64,000 nucleotides of DNA from assembly GCA_040881985.1 (NCBI GenBank), contig JBBECE010000031.1:19319-83318 (forward strand). The letters are read 5' to 3'. Shown here piece by piece: positions 53,236-61,699 of the stretch. Origin of the DNA: JBBECE01 sp040881985. Its GTDB lineage: Bacteria; Pseudomonadota; Alphaproteobacteria; Rhizobiales; Devosiaceae. The notes beneath the pieces were generated by a model. It ran no database searches. It had not been told where the DNA came from and saw nothing but the letters and a program-made list of their open reading frames with translations. A program made the translations under genes and the position numbers. The number at the start of each line of letters is the position of its first letter. Position 1 is the stretch's first letter.

Positions 53236-53741
53236 CCCCGCGTCTGGCGATCATCGCGGCGGTCGCGCGCAACAATGTGATTGGCGCGCAGGGCAAGCTG
53301 CCCTGGAAGCTGCCGTCCGACCTCGAATTCTTCAAGCGGGTGACGATGGGCAAGCCGGTGATCATGGGCCGCAAGACTTTCGAGAGCCTGCGCGGGCCGC
53401 TGTCCGGGCGCACCAACATCGTCATCACCGCCCGCAAGAGGTATAAGGCGCCCGGCGCGCAAGTGTCACCTTCCTTCGAGGAAGCAGTCGAGGCGGCGCG
53501 CAAGGCCGCGATCGGCGCGCGGATGGACGAGATCTTCGTCATCGGCGGCGCGCAGATTTACAAGCATGCCATCCGCACGGCCGACCGGCTCTACGTCACC
53601 CACGTCGATGCGGAGCCGGAAGGCGACGCGACCTTTCCGCCGATCGACCCGGCGATCTGGGTGGGATGGGCGAGCGCGGACGCCGAGCCGACCGCCAAGG
53701 ATTCTAATTCCTACGAAATCCGCATCTACGAGCGCCGCTGA
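53232..53741 (+). CDS. folA: Dihydrofolate reductase
   Basis: A 169-residue NADPH-dependent enzyme regenerating tetrahydrofolate. Marks are IAAVARNNVIGAQGKLPWKLPSDLEFFK (substrate and M20-type loop), VIMGRKTFESL, RTNIVITAR and FVIGGAQIYKHAI (cofactor). It is coupled to the preceding GNAT by ATGA. The pathway link to thyA is direct, since thyA makes its substrate. Confidence 0.96.
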   Translation: MTPRLAIIAAVARNNVIGAQGKLPWKLPSDLEFFKRVTMGKPVIMGRKTFESLRGPLSGRTNIVITARKRYKAPGAQVSPSFEEAVEAARKAAIGARMDEIFVIGGAQIYKHAIRTADRLYVTHVDAEPEGDATFPPIDPAIWVGWASADAEPTAKDSNSYEIRIYERR

Positions 53742-53757
53742 CTTCGAGTCGGGCGCA

Positions 53758-53786
53758 TTGATCCAAGCCGACAGTTTGCCTATATA
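53758..53786 (+). promoter_or_regulatory. Promoter of the hflK-hflC-degP group
   Basis: TTGATC (53758-53763) and TATATA (53781-53786) are 17 bases apart, about 35 bp before the hflK ATG. It lies in the folA-hflK spacer and marks the start of a separate transcription unit. Confidence 0.6.
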
Positions 53787-53820
53787 GGCGTCAACTCCCG
53801 AAAGCGACGGAAGGCCGAGC

Positions 53821-54960
53821 ATGTCCTGGAACGACAATAAAGGCGGCGGCCGGAACGGCGGCGGCGGTCCATGGGGTCAAGCGCCGGGCAGCGGCGGCGG
53901 TCCGCGGCGCCCAGGCGGACCAAGCCTTGAGGACATTATCAGCCGCGGCCGGGACCGGTTCGCGGGCGGGATTCCCGGCGGACGCTGGGGTATCGTCGGG
54001 ATCGTCGTTGCGCTGGCGGTGTTTTGGGGGTTCCAGTCGGTCTACACCGTCGAGCCGCAGGAAATCGGCGTCGAACTTCTGTTCGGTAAACCCGAGCCCG
54101 ATTTTTCGGGACCCGGCCTGCACTTCATCATTTGGCCGCCCGAGGCCGTTGAAAAGGTCTCGGTGACGGAAAACCGGCTGGTCATCGGCTCGATCACCTC
54201 GCCCGAGGTGCGCGGCCAACGCGCCAGCATCTCCAACGAGGGGTTGATGTTGTCGGGCGACCAAAACATCGTCGACGTCACCTTTGCCGTGTTGTGGCGG
54301 ATTTCCGATCCGACCAAATATCTGTTCAATGTCCGCGAACCCGACATCACGGTCCGCCGTGCGGCCGAAAGCGCGATGCGCGAAGTTGTCGGACGGCGGC
54401 CCGCTCAGGACATCTACCGCGACAACCGTGCCGGGATCGCGCTGGAGGTCGAAGCCATCACGCAGCAGATCCTCGATTCGTACAGCTCCGGCATCACGAT
54501 CAGCGAAATCACCATTGCCGACGTCGCGCCGCCTCCGGAAGTCGCCGATGCCTTCGACGAAGTCCAGCGCGCCGAGCAGGACGAAGACCGGTTCCAGGAG
54601 GAGGCGCGCCAATACGCCAACAACATACTCGGCGACGCGCGTGGCCAGGCAGCGCAGGTTCAGCAGGACGCGCTTGCTTACAAGGACCGCGTCGTCAAGG
54701 AGGCGGAGGGCGAAGCCGCCCGGTTCATTTCGGTCCTCGACGAGTATCTGCAAGCGCCGGAAGTCACCCGCAAGCGGTTGTTCCTTGAAACCATGGAACA
54801 GGTGCTCGCCAACTCGAACCGCATCATCATCGAGGAGGGCGCGGCGGGCTCAGGGGTGATCCCCTACCTGCCGCTGCCGGAAATCCACGAACGCACCAGC
54901 GGCTCGACGCTCAATCCGCCCGCCTCCACAACCGGCGCCACCTCGAGCGGGGGGAACTGA
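53821..54960 (+). CDS. hflK: FtsH protease modulator HflK
   Basis: A 379-residue SPFH-domain membrane protein that with HflC forms a cage around FtsH in the inner membrane. The N-terminus is glycine-rich (about 1-40, cytoplasmic). One membrane segment follows (GIVGIVVALAVFWGFQSV, about 60-77), then the SPFH domain (VEPQEIGVELLFGKPE, ITVRRAAESAMREVVGRRP) and a long helix rich in Glu/Gln/Ala (about 240-300). It precedes hflC by three bases. Confidence 0.95.
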   Translation: MSWNDNKGGGRNGGGGPWGQAPGSGGGPRRPGGPSLEDIISRGRDRFAGGIPGGRWGIVGIVVALAVFWGFQSVYTVEPQEIGVELLFGKPEPDFSGPGLHFIIWPPEAVEKVSVTENRLVIGSITSPEVRGQRASISNEGLMLSGDQNIVDVTFAVLWRISDPTKYLFNVREPDITVRRAAESAMREVVGRRPAQDIYRDNRAGIALEVEAITQQILDSYSSGITISEITIADVAPPPEVADAFDEVQRAEQDEDRFQEEARQYANNILGDARGQAAQVQQDALAYKDRVVKEAEGEAARFISVLDEYLQAPEVTRKRLFLETMEQVLANSNRIIIEEGAAGSGVIPYLPLPEIHERTSGSTLNPPASTTGATSSGGN

Positions 54961-54963
54961 GCC

Positions 54964-55875
54964 ATGAACCGCCCGATCATCTACATTGTCGTCGTCGCCG
55001 TGCTCATTCTCTACGGCGTATTCTCGTCGATTTTCGTCGTCAACGAACGCGAACAGGCGATTGTGACGCGGTTCGGCGAGATTGCCCGGATCCACACCCA
55101 ACCCGGACTCTATTTCAAGGTGCCCACCGACATCGTCGAATCGGTGCAAATCATCGAGGATCGGGTGCTGCGCTACGATCTCGAGGACATTCGCGTGCAG
55201 GTTTCGGGCGGCAAATTCTACATCGTCGACGCGTTTCTCGTTTACAAGATCGTCGATCCGGCGAAGTTCCGCCAACTCACGCGCGGCAGTTTGCAGGTCG
55301 CCGAGACGCTTATCGACTCGCGGTTTGAATCGGCGCTTCGCCGGGTCTACGGCCTGCGCGATTTCAATGCCGCGCTGAGCGTCGAACGCCCCGAGATGAT
55401 GCGCGAAGCCCGCGATCTGATCCGGGTCGAAATTGGCAACCTGGGCATCGACGTCCTCGATGTCCGCATCCTGCGGACCGATTTGACCCCGGAGGTTTCG
55501 CAACAAACCTATGACCGGATGTCGGCCGAGCGCCTCGCCGAGGCGGCGCTGCTGCGGGCTAGCGGGCGCGAGCTCGCCCAGACGATAAGGGCCGAGGCCG
55601 ACCGGCAAGTCGTCGAGATTCTCGCCACCGCCCGGCGCGAGTCAGAGATCAGGCGCGGCGAGGGCGACGCCGAGCGCAACCGGGTCTTTGCCGAAGCCTA
55701 CGGGCGGGATACGGAGTTCTTCGAGTTCTACCGGACCATGCAGTCCTATCGCACGGCGCTCGAGAGCGATGGCACGACGCTCGTGCTCAGCCCGAATTCG
55801 GAATTTTTCCGGTATTTCCGGTCCGACACGCCTTTGCCCGCGAGCGAGCCCTCAGGAGCCGCAACGGGGCAGTGA
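54964..55875 (+). CDS. hflC: FtsH protease modulator HflC
   Basis: A 303-residue SPFH partner of HflK. It has an N-terminal membrane segment (PIIYIVVVAVLILYGVFSSIF, about 3-23), then FVVNEREQAIVTRFGEI, and LGIDVLDVRILRTDLTPEVSQQTYDRMSAERLAEAALLRASG, the usual SPFH end and helix. Its stop overlaps the DUF2065 GTG by four bases (GTGA). Confidence 0.95.
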   Translation: MNRPIIYIVVVAVLILYGVFSSIFVVNEREQAIVTRFGEIARIHTQPGLYFKVPTDIVESVQIIEDRVLRYDLEDIRVQVSGGKFYIVDAFLVYKIVDPAKFRQLTRGSLQVAETLIDSRFESALRRVYGLRDFNAALSVERPEMMREARDLIRVEIGNLGIDVLDVRILRTDLTPEVSQQTYDRMSAERLAEAALLRASGRELAQTIRAEADRQVVEILATARRESEIRRGEGDAERNRVFAEAYGRDTEFFEFYRTMQSYRTALESDGTTLVLSPNSEFFRYFRSDTPLPASEPSGAATGQ

Positions 55876-56066
55876 GCGACTTTCTGGCGGCGCTCGGGCT
55901 CGCGATTGCGCTTGAAGGGCTGGTTTACGCGGCCTTTCCGGAGCAGATGAAGCGCGCAATTGGGGCGGTGCTGGGCTCGCCGAACGGCCAAATTCGCGTG
56001 ATTGGACTCTTCGCCGCCGGAATCGGACTTATTGTACTCTACTGGGTGCGCAGCCAGGCACAGTGA
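55872..56066 (+). CDS. DUF2065 family small membrane protein
   Basis: A 64-residue protein with two membrane segments (FLAALGLAIALEGLVYAAF and IRVIGLFAAGIGLIVLYWV) and a short basic loop (PEQMKRA). DUF2065 proteins sit between hflC and degP in many proteobacteria, as here; the function is unknown, but context suggests a link to HflKC/FtsH. GTG 55872 overlaps the hflC stop. Confidence 0.88.
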   Translation: MSDFLAALGLAIALEGLVYAAFPEQMKRAIGAVLGSPNGQIRVIGLFAAGIGLIVLYWVRSQAQ

Positions 56067-56112
56067 CGTCGCCCGGTTCAGCAACAATTTCGCCGGCCAG
56101 GGGAGGGCCGTC

Positions 56113-57570
56113 ATGAAAGGTTCGGCAATGGTTGAGCGCGCGGCGCTATTCGCGGCGCTATTCGCGGCGCTGCTCCTCGGCGCAATGGCGCCGGGGGTCG
56201 CCTTCGCCCAGACCCACGGGCCGGCCTCCGTTTCCGACCTCGCCGACGCCCTGACGCCCACCGTCGTCAATATTTCGACGACTCGCCGGATGGCGAGCGG
56301 GCGCGGCATCCCGCTCCCGGACGTGCCGGAAGGCTCCCCCCTGCAGGAATTCTTCGACCGGCTGCAGCCCCAAGGCGTGCCGGAACGCCAGGTCAGCTCG
56401 CTCGGCTCGGGCTTCGTGATCGATGCCTCGGGGCTGATCGCCACCAACAATCACGTCATCGACGGGGCCGAGGAGATCGTCGTCGTCTTTGCGGACGGGG
56501 AAAGCATCGAGGCGACCCTGGCTGGCGCCGACGACAAGATGGACCTGGCGATCCTCAGGATCGATGTCGATCGGCCACTGACGGCCGTGTCGTTTGGAGA
56601 TTCCGACACCGCGGAAATCGGCGACTGGGTGATGGCGATCGGCAACCCGTTCGGGCTCGGCGGCTCGGTGTCGCTCGGCATCGTTTCGGCGCGCAACCGC
56701 AACATCAATTCCGGCCCCTACGACAATTTCATTCAGACCGACGCGGCGATCAACCAGGGCAATTCCGGGGGACCGCTGTTCGACATGAACGGGGATGTCG
56801 TCGGCATCAATACCGCCATTATCGCCAATGGCGGGCGCTCGCTCGGGGTGGGATTCGCCATTCCGATCAACCTGGCGCGGCCGGTGTTAGAACAATTGGT
56901 CGAGTTCGGCGAGACCAGGCGGGGCTGGCTCGGCGTCGGCATCCAGGACGTGACCGAGGACATCGCGGCGAGCCTGGGGCTGACCGGCACCCAAGGCGCG
57001 CTGGTCCTCTCCGTGACGCCCGATGGGCCGGCGGATCAGATTTTGCGGGAGGGCGATTTGATCCTCGAATTCGACTCCAAGCCGATCGTGACAATGCGGG
57101 ATCTGCCGCGGATCGTCGCGGTGACGCCGGTCGGCAAGCAGGTCAAGGTGAAGATATTCCGGGGCGGCGAGGCGAGCGAGGTCGAGGTTATGCTCGGACG
57201 GCTGGAGCAGGCCGAGATGCGCCTCGCCGAGGCAACGCCCGAGCCGCCGGAGGAAATCCCGCCGGTCGACGGCGACTTGTTGGGCCTGAACGTCGCGCCG
57301 CTCGACGAGCAATTGCGCGAGACCTATTCGATTTCCGAAGCGACCGACGGCGTGGTGATTACGCAGGTCGATCCTCTCAGCGACGCTTATGCCAAGGGCA
57401 TCCGCCCCGGGCTACTGATCGCCGAGGTCAACCAGCAGCCGATCGAGACGACCGATGACGTGGCCGGAATCGTCGGCATGGCGATCGACACCGGGCGCGA
57501 GGCGGTGCTGCTGATGCTGGAAGACCCGGCGGGCAACCGGCGGTTCGTGGCGATCAGGGTTGTCCGCTAG
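56113..57570 (+). CDS. degP: Periplasmic Do-family serine protease
   Basis: A 485-residue HtrA protease. A signal peptide covers about residues 1-32 (hydrophobic, ending GVAFAQ). The trypsin-like domain has the triad histidine in TNNHVIDGA, aspartate in DLAILRID, and serine in GNSGGPLF. Two PDZ domains follow (GWLGVGIQDVTEDIA, and the second near LLGLNVAPLDEQ). It degrades misfolded envelope proteins. ATG 56113 follows GGGGAGGG. It is last in the hflKC group and converges with a GNAT with 17 bases of overlap. Confidence 0.94.
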   Translation: MKGSAMVERAALFAALFAALLLGAMAPGVAFAQTHGPASVSDLADALTPTVVNISTTRRMASGRGIPLPDVPEGSPLQEFFDRLQPQGVPERQVSSLGSGFVIDASGLIATNNHVIDGAEEIVVVFADGESIEATLAGADDKMDLAILRIDVDRPLTAVSFGDSDTAEIGDWVMAIGNPFGLGGSVSLGIVSARNRNINSGPYDNFIQTDAAINQGNSGGPLFDMNGDVVGINTAIIANGGRSLGVGFAIPINLARPVLEQLVEFGETRRGWLGVGIQDVTEDIAASLGLTGTQGALVLSVTPDGPADQILREGDLILEFDSKPIVTMRDLPRIVAVTPVGKQVKVKIFRGGEASEVEVMLGRLEQAEMRLAEATPEPPEEIPPVDGDLLGLNVAPLDEQLRETYSISEATDGVVITQVDPLSDAYAKGIRPGLLIAEVNQQPIETTDDVAGIVGMAIDTGREAVLLMLEDPAGNRRFVAIRVVR

Positions 57571-58114
57571 GGGCGCCTTGGCGCGGATGGGCGATCGAAT
57601 AGAGTACGTGCGGGCGAAGCAAATGGCCTTCGGGGACCTTCGGGCGCGCGAAGTCGCGCGCCGGATTGCGGACCATGCCGATCTTCTCCATCACCCGCCG
57701 GGACGGGTGATTACCTTTATAAGTGAAGGCGACGATCTCGGGCACGGCGAGCAGGCCCCAGGCGAACTCAAGCGCGGCGCGGGCCGCTTCCGGGACGTAG
57801 CCCTGGCCCCAGAAAGCCTTGCCGATCAGCCAGCCGGCCTCGAATTCAGGGTTTCCGGGCACCTCAAAGTCGAGACGCGAGACTCCGGCATCGCCGATGA
57901 AGACGCCGTCGGATTTGCGCTCGAGGACGAAGAAAGAGATGCCGTCCTCGGCCCAGCGTTGCATGTAGCTGTCGATCCATTTGTTGGTTGTCTCCGGCGT
58001 GCCGATGGCGGCGTAGAAACGGCGTACGACCGGATCGGCGTTCATCGCAACATAGGGCGCGCGGTCGCGGTTCTCCCAGGGCCGCAGGATCAGCCGGCCA
58101 GTCTCGATTCTCAC
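57554..58114 (-). CDS. GNAT acetyltransferase, RimJ/RimL-like
   Basis: A 186-residue acetyltransferase of the RimJ/RimL type. It begins MRIETGRLILRPWENRDRAPY, the family start, with YVPEAARAALEFAWGLLAVPEIVAFTYKGNHPSRRVMEKIGM as the classic C-terminal signature. The substrate is probably a protein N-terminus or a small amine; not determinable. GTG 58114 overlaps the serB stop by four bases, so it is coupled to serB. The frame is open much further upstream, but that part is the shadow of serB. Confidence 0.87.
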   Translation of the reverse strand: MRIETGRLILRPWENRDRAPYVAMNADPVVRRFYAAIGTPETTNKWIDSYMQRWAEDGISFFVLERKSDGVFIGDAGVSRLDFEVPGNPEFEAGWLIGKAFWGQGYVPEAARAALEFAWGLLAVPEIVAFTYKGNHPSRRVMEKIGMVRNPARDFARPKVPEGHLLRPHVLYSIAHPRQGAPSGQP

Positions 58115-58983
58115 GTGACGATGTCCTCGGCGCGATAGCCTTGCAAATAGAGGAGTGCGGTGAGGTCGCCATGGTCGATGCGAACCTTCGCTTCGGCGGC
58201 GACGATCGGCTTGGCGTGAAGCGCCACCCCGAGCCCGGCGGCGCGGAGCATGTCGAGGTCGTTGGCGCCGTCCCCGACCGCCAGCGTATCGGCGGGGTTG
58301 AGCCTCAGTTCGGCGATGAGGCGTTTGAGCAGCGCCAGCTTCGCCTCGCGCCCGACGATCGGTTTTTTGACCGTGCCGATCAACCGGTCGCCGGTAAATT
58401 CCAGCGTGTTGGCAAGGGTTTGATCGAAGCCGATGCGCTTGCCGAAATAGTCGGCGAAGAGCGTAAACCCCCCCGAAACGAGGGCTGTGTGGGCGCCGTG
58501 GGCCTTCATCGTCTGCACCAGCGCCCGGCCGCCGGGGGCGAGGGTAATCCGCTCGCGCCGGATGGTCTCGATGGTTTTCCGTTCGAGGCCCTTCAGCAGG
58601 GCGACGCGGGTCTCCAGCGCCGCCTCGAAGTTGAGCTCGCCGCGCATGGCGCGAATCGTGATCCCGGCGATTTTGTCTTTGATCCCAAGGGCATCGCCGA
58701 GCTCGTCGATCGATTCCTGGTTGATCATCGTCGAGTCGAAATCGGCCACCAGAAGCCGCTTGCGCCGGCGCCCGGAAGGGACCAGAGCGACATCGATGGG
58801 CAGGCCGGAAAGCGCTTGCCGTGCAAGGGGTTCCGGGTCGCTTGACTTGAAGCCGGTGATCTCGCAGGCAAGGCGCTGGGCGAGCCACTCATAGCTGCCG
58901 CCGACCGCAGCGGCGACCCTGGCGGCAGCCTGGTCGTCCAACGCCCGATCGGCGGGATTTGCAACCAGAACAAGGACTTGCAT
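58111..58983 (-). CDS. serB: Phosphoserine phosphatase
   Basis: A 290-residue HAD phosphatase, last step of serine synthesis. HAD motif I is VADFDSTMINQE, motif II VSGGFTLFA, and motif III/IV GDGANDLDML. An N-terminal regulatory region of about 75 residues precedes, as in SerB. ATG 58983 is only three bases from the divergent miaA GTG, so both promoters must lie inside the opposite gene. Followed by a coupled GNAT. Confidence 0.95.
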   Translation of the reverse strand: MQVLVLVANPADRALDDQAAARVAAAVGGSYEWLAQRLACEITGFKSSDPEPLARQALSGLPIDVALVPSGRRRKRLLVADFDSTMINQESIDELGDALGIKDKIAGITIRAMRGELNFEAALETRVALLKGLERKTIETIRRERITLAPGGRALVQTMKAHGAHTALVSGGFTLFADYFGKRIGFDQTLANTLEFTGDRLIGTVKKPIVGREAKLALLKRLIAELRLNPADTLAVGDGANDLDMLRAAGLGVALHAKPIVAAEAKVRIDHGDLTALLYLQGYRAEDIVT

Positions 58984-58986
58984 AGG

Positions 58987-59871
58987 GTGTCCGGGGCGAG
59001 GATAAGTCGCGCGATCCTGATAGCCGGTCCGACCGCGAGCGGCAAGACGCGCTATGCCCTTGAGCAGGCAGAGAAATCCGGTGCGGTCATCGTCAACGCC
59101 GATTCCATGCAGGTTTACAAAGGGTTAGCGGTGCTGACCGCGCGGCCGGGCGCGGCGGATCTGCTCCGGGCGCGGCATTTTCTCTACGGAACTATCGATG
59201 CGGCGGAGCGCTATTCGGCCGGCAAGTGGTTGCAGGATTTAAGAAATTTGGCGCCGGTCAGGGAGCGCAACCGGCCGCTGATCTTCGTCGGCGGCACTGG
59301 GCTCTATTTCGAAACGCTGGCGCGCGGTTTGAGTGAAATTCCACCAATCTCGGCACCAATTCTGCGCCAATTCCACGAACTTCTGCCATCTCTGACGCCT
59401 TTGGAGCGAAAATCGCTGATCGAGGCCCGCGATCCGAAGATGGCGAAGCGACTCGACAGCTTTGATCCGCAACGCGTCGCCCGCGCGCTGGCGGTGCTCG
59501 AAGCGACGGGGCGCTCGCTCGCCGACTGGCAGGACGAAGCGGGGACATCGCTCCTTGCCGGATGGGAGGTCGAGCGGATCGTGCTGGCGCCGCCGCGCGA
59601 GGTCATCCGCGAGCGGATCGCGACGCGGTTCGCGGCGATGCTGGAGGAGGGCGCGGTCGAGGAGGTCGAGGCGCTGCTCAAGCTCGGTCTCGACCCAAAC
59701 CTGCCGGCGATGAAGGCGATCGGGGTGCGTGAGATTGGCGCGTGGCTGAGGGGCGAGATCACCCGCGAAGCGGCGATGCGGCTTTCGATCGACGCGACCC
59801 GTCAATATGCCAAACGGCAGATGACGTGGCTGCGCAAGCGCATGGCGGATTGGGAATGGGTCGAGGGATGA
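58987..59871 (+). CDS. miaA: tRNA dimethylallyltransferase
   Basis: A 294-residue enzyme adding a dimethylallyl group to A37 of tRNAs reading UNN codons. Marks are the P-loop IAGPTASGKT near residue 12, NADSMQVYKGLAVLT, GGTGLYFETLARGL, and AIGVREIGAWLRGE and ATRQYAKRQMTWLRK near the end. The start is GTG 58987, or an in-frame TTG at 58978. It is divergent from serB with essentially no spacer. Confidence 0.94.
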   Translation: MSGARISRAILIAGPTASGKTRYALEQAEKSGAVIVNADSMQVYKGLAVLTARPGAADLLRARHFLYGTIDAAERYSAGKWLQDLRNLAPVRERNRPLIFVGGTGLYFETLARGLSEIPPISAPILRQFHELLPSLTPLERKSLIEARDPKMAKRLDSFDPQRVARALAVLEATGRSLADWQDEAGTSLLAGWEVERIVLAPPREVIRERIATRFAAMLEEGAVEEVEALLKLGLDPNLPAMKAIGVREIGAWLRGEITREAAMRLSIDATRQYAKRQMTWLRKRMADWEWVEG

Positions 59872-59879
59872 CCCTCACG

Positions 59880-60182
59880 TCACTTCGATGCGCGTCGCGC
59901 CAGTTTGGGCTTCACTGGATTGTCGCGGACGAATTCGACCAGCGTATCGTTGAGGCGCGTCTGCCAGCCCGCGCCGCCGGATCTGAAGTGATCGATGACA
60001 GTCGGGTCGAGGCGCAAGGTCACCTGATCTTTCGGTCGCTCGAGTTTCGGCCGCCCTCGGGGACGAGGGATCGGAATTCCATGTTCCGCAAAGAACTCAC
60101 GCGCCGGGCGAGCCCTGGCCGCCAGTTTCTTTGTCAGAACCGGAGCGTCATCCGCGTCAAGGCCCTTTGATTTCCTGCTCAT
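59880..60182 (-). CDS. brnA: BrnA family antitoxin
   Basis: A 100-residue antitoxin with a C-terminal DNA-binding ribbon-helix-helix core: DQVTLRLDPTVIDHFRSGGAGWQTRLNDTLVEFV. The N-terminal part is basic/proline-rich. It binds BrnT and represses the operon. It overlaps the 3' end of brnT by 26 bases, the toxin-first order usual for this family. It ends nine bases after the miaA stop, on the opposite strand. Confidence 0.92.
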   Translation of the reverse strand: MSRKSKGLDADDAPVLTKKLAARARPAREFFAEHGIPIPRPRGRPKLERPKDQVTLRLDPTVIDHFRSGGAGWQTRLNDTLVEFVRDNPVKPKLARRASK

Positions 60183-60435
60183 AATTCGTCCGTTCCCGCT
60201 TGTTCATGCTTCGTATTGAAATGATCCTGATGTTTTCGCCGCGAAGAGTGTAAACGACCGCATAGGCTTTGCCTTCGATGGTTACGCCGAAAGCAACATA
60301 ACGCGGCTCGCCGTAGTCCTCGCGATCGTCTTCGACGAAAATCGCCGTATCCCAGTCGAACAGTTCGACGACATCGAAGCCGATGCCGTGCTTCTTGAGA
60401 TTGGCAACGGCCTTCCGAGGGTCCCATTCAAACAT
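60157..60435 (-). CDS. brnT: BrnT family toxin (ribonuclease)
   Basis: A 92-residue toxin of the RelE-like BrnT family, which cleaves RNA. It begins MFEWDPRKAVANLKKHGIGF, the family hallmark, then DWDTAIFVEDDREDYGEPRYVAFG and IRIISIRSMNKRER. It is upstream of brnA in one operon, under a near-consensus promoter. The segment is less G+C-rich than miaA, suggesting mobile origin. Confidence 0.94.
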   Translation of the reverse strand: MFEWDPRKAVANLKKHGIGFDVVELFDWDTAIFVEDDREDYGEPRYVAFGVTIEGKAYAVVYTLRGENIRIISIRSMNKRERTNYEQEIKGP

Positions 60436-60461
60436 CGGAGCGGATCAGCACACGTGGGTTC

Positions 60462-60490
60462 AGTGTAGCCGGGTTAACATTGCATGTCAA
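60462..60490 (-). promoter_or_regulatory. brnTA promoter
   Basis: On the minus strand a consensus -35 TTGACA (60490-60485) is 17 bases from TACACT (60467-60462). The predicted start near 60455 is about 20 bp from the brnT ATG. BrnA autorepression would act here, but no clear inverted repeat is visible. Confidence 0.7.
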
Positions 60491-60526
60491 TTATTGTAAC
60501 TACAAAAAAGATGTGTTCGGCCCCAC

Positions 60527-61015
60527 TCACGTCACCGCGATCCGCGTCGCGCCGGCGAGCGTGGCGAGTTCGCTCGCCGAGGTCGGGAAGACCGAGCGGG
60601 CGTTGCCGGCGGCGGCCCAGATTTTGGAATAGGCGAAAAGTTTTTCGTCGATAAAGGCGGGCAGGTCGCCGGTCGCGCCGACGGGCGCCACCCCGCCGAT
60701 GGAAAACCCGGTCTTCTCCTTGACGAAATCGGCATCGGCGCGCTCGATCGGCTCGCCGATATGCCGGCCGACGCGCTTTTCGTGGACGCGGTTGGTGCCG
60801 GAGACGAGCAGCAGATAGGGCTTGCCGCTCTCGGCGCCCTTGAAGACCAGCGATTTGACGATCTGGCCGACCTCGACGCCGAGCGCCTCGGCCGCCGCCT
60901 CGGCGGTGTGGGCGGAGACGTCGAGCATGCGGATGCGGGTTCGCAGGCCGCCGGCGATGAGGGCTTCCTGGACGCGGGTCTCGGACGGGGTGAATTCGGC
61001 GGCCATGGGCGCCAT
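60527..61015 (-). CDS. YbaK/ProX-type aminoacyl-tRNA deacylase
   Basis: A 162-residue protein of the YbaK/EbsC/INS superfamily that hydrolyses mischarged aminoacyl-tRNAs. Marks are the helical start SETRVQEALIAG, then HTAEAAAEALGVEVGQIVKSLVFKG, the lysine of the family, VSGTNRVHEKRV, and SIGGVAPVG with FIDEKLFAYSKIWAAAGNARSVF. It may start at ATG 61015 or 61006. It lies between the toxin-antitoxin pair and the GYD gene. Confidence 0.9.
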   Translation of the reverse strand: MAPMAAEFTPSETRVQEALIAGGLRTRIRMLDVSAHTAEAAAEALGVEVGQIVKSLVFKGAESGKPYLLLVSGTNRVHEKRVGRHIGEPIERADADFVKEKTGFSIGGVAPVGATGDLPAFIDEKLFAYSKIWAAAGNARSVFPTSASELATLAGATRIAVT

Positions 61016-61206
61016 TGAGACCGCGCGGAGGATGAGGTCAAGGCCTCATGGTTTGAGGCCCGCGCGGCTTCATTTTGCCTCGCGCCGGCAGGCTGGTTTT
61101 GCCTCGCGCCGGCGGGCGGGGCGGGCGCGGGGTCAAGGGGGGGCGCTGGCGCAGCCGGACGAGCCTGGTGTAGTCTCCCGGAAGGGTGCTCAAAGAGGAG
61201 GCAAAC

Positions 61207-61497
61207 ATGGCCCGCTACATAGTGCTGATGAACTGGACCGAGCAGGGGATCAAGACCGTCAAGGACTCGCCCAAGCGGCTGAAGAAGGCCCGCGAGATGG
61301 GCAAGAAATACGGCGTCACCATCGACGAGTTTTACCTGACGATCGGGGCGCACGACATGGTCGTGCTGATGACCGCGCGCGACGACACCGGGATGGCGAA
61401 GTTCCTGCTGGCGCAGGGCATGGGCGGCAATATCCGCACCGTCTCGCTGAAGGCGTTTGAGGAGAGCGCCTATCGGAAGATCATGGCCGGGGTGTGA
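61207..61497 (+). CDS. GYD domain protein
   Basis: A 96-residue protein of the GYD family (YIVLMNWTEQGIKTVKDSPKRLKKA, then IDEFYLTIGAHDMVVLMTARDD, MGGNIRTVSLKAF). The fold is a dimeric alpha-beta barrel type; the function is unknown. ATG 61207 has a perfect AGAGGAGG upstream; an in-frame ATG 21 bases earlier is less likely. Confidence 0.88.
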   Translation: MARYIVLMNWTEQGIKTVKDSPKRLKKAREMGKKYGVTIDEFYLTIGAHDMVVLMTARDDTGMAKFLLAQGMGGNIRTVSLKAFEESAYRKIMAGV

Positions 61498-61699
61498 GGG
61501 GGGGCTTGACGCACCGGGCGCTGATGACTCGGGGGCGGGCCTAGGCGTTCCTGCGGGTGACCTACAACTGCCCGCCGTTTTGAATGGAGAAAAGGTAGGG
61601 GCGGCGGGCGGCGCTGGGAGCGCCGGGGACCGAGCGCAATACGGCGCAAAAGGCTTGCAGCGCAGGCAGGTCGAGGGAGATGCTGGCAAATCTTGGAGG

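Noticed and set aside
58115..58888. Upstream extension of the RimJ-like GNAT frame
   Set aside because: It is the shadow of serB; the GNAT start matches family N-termini at GTG 58114.
61498..61699. Possible short gene between the GYD gene and the PIN gene
   Set aside because: GC-rich sequence without a start and ribosome site in a plausible frame; nothing convincing seen.
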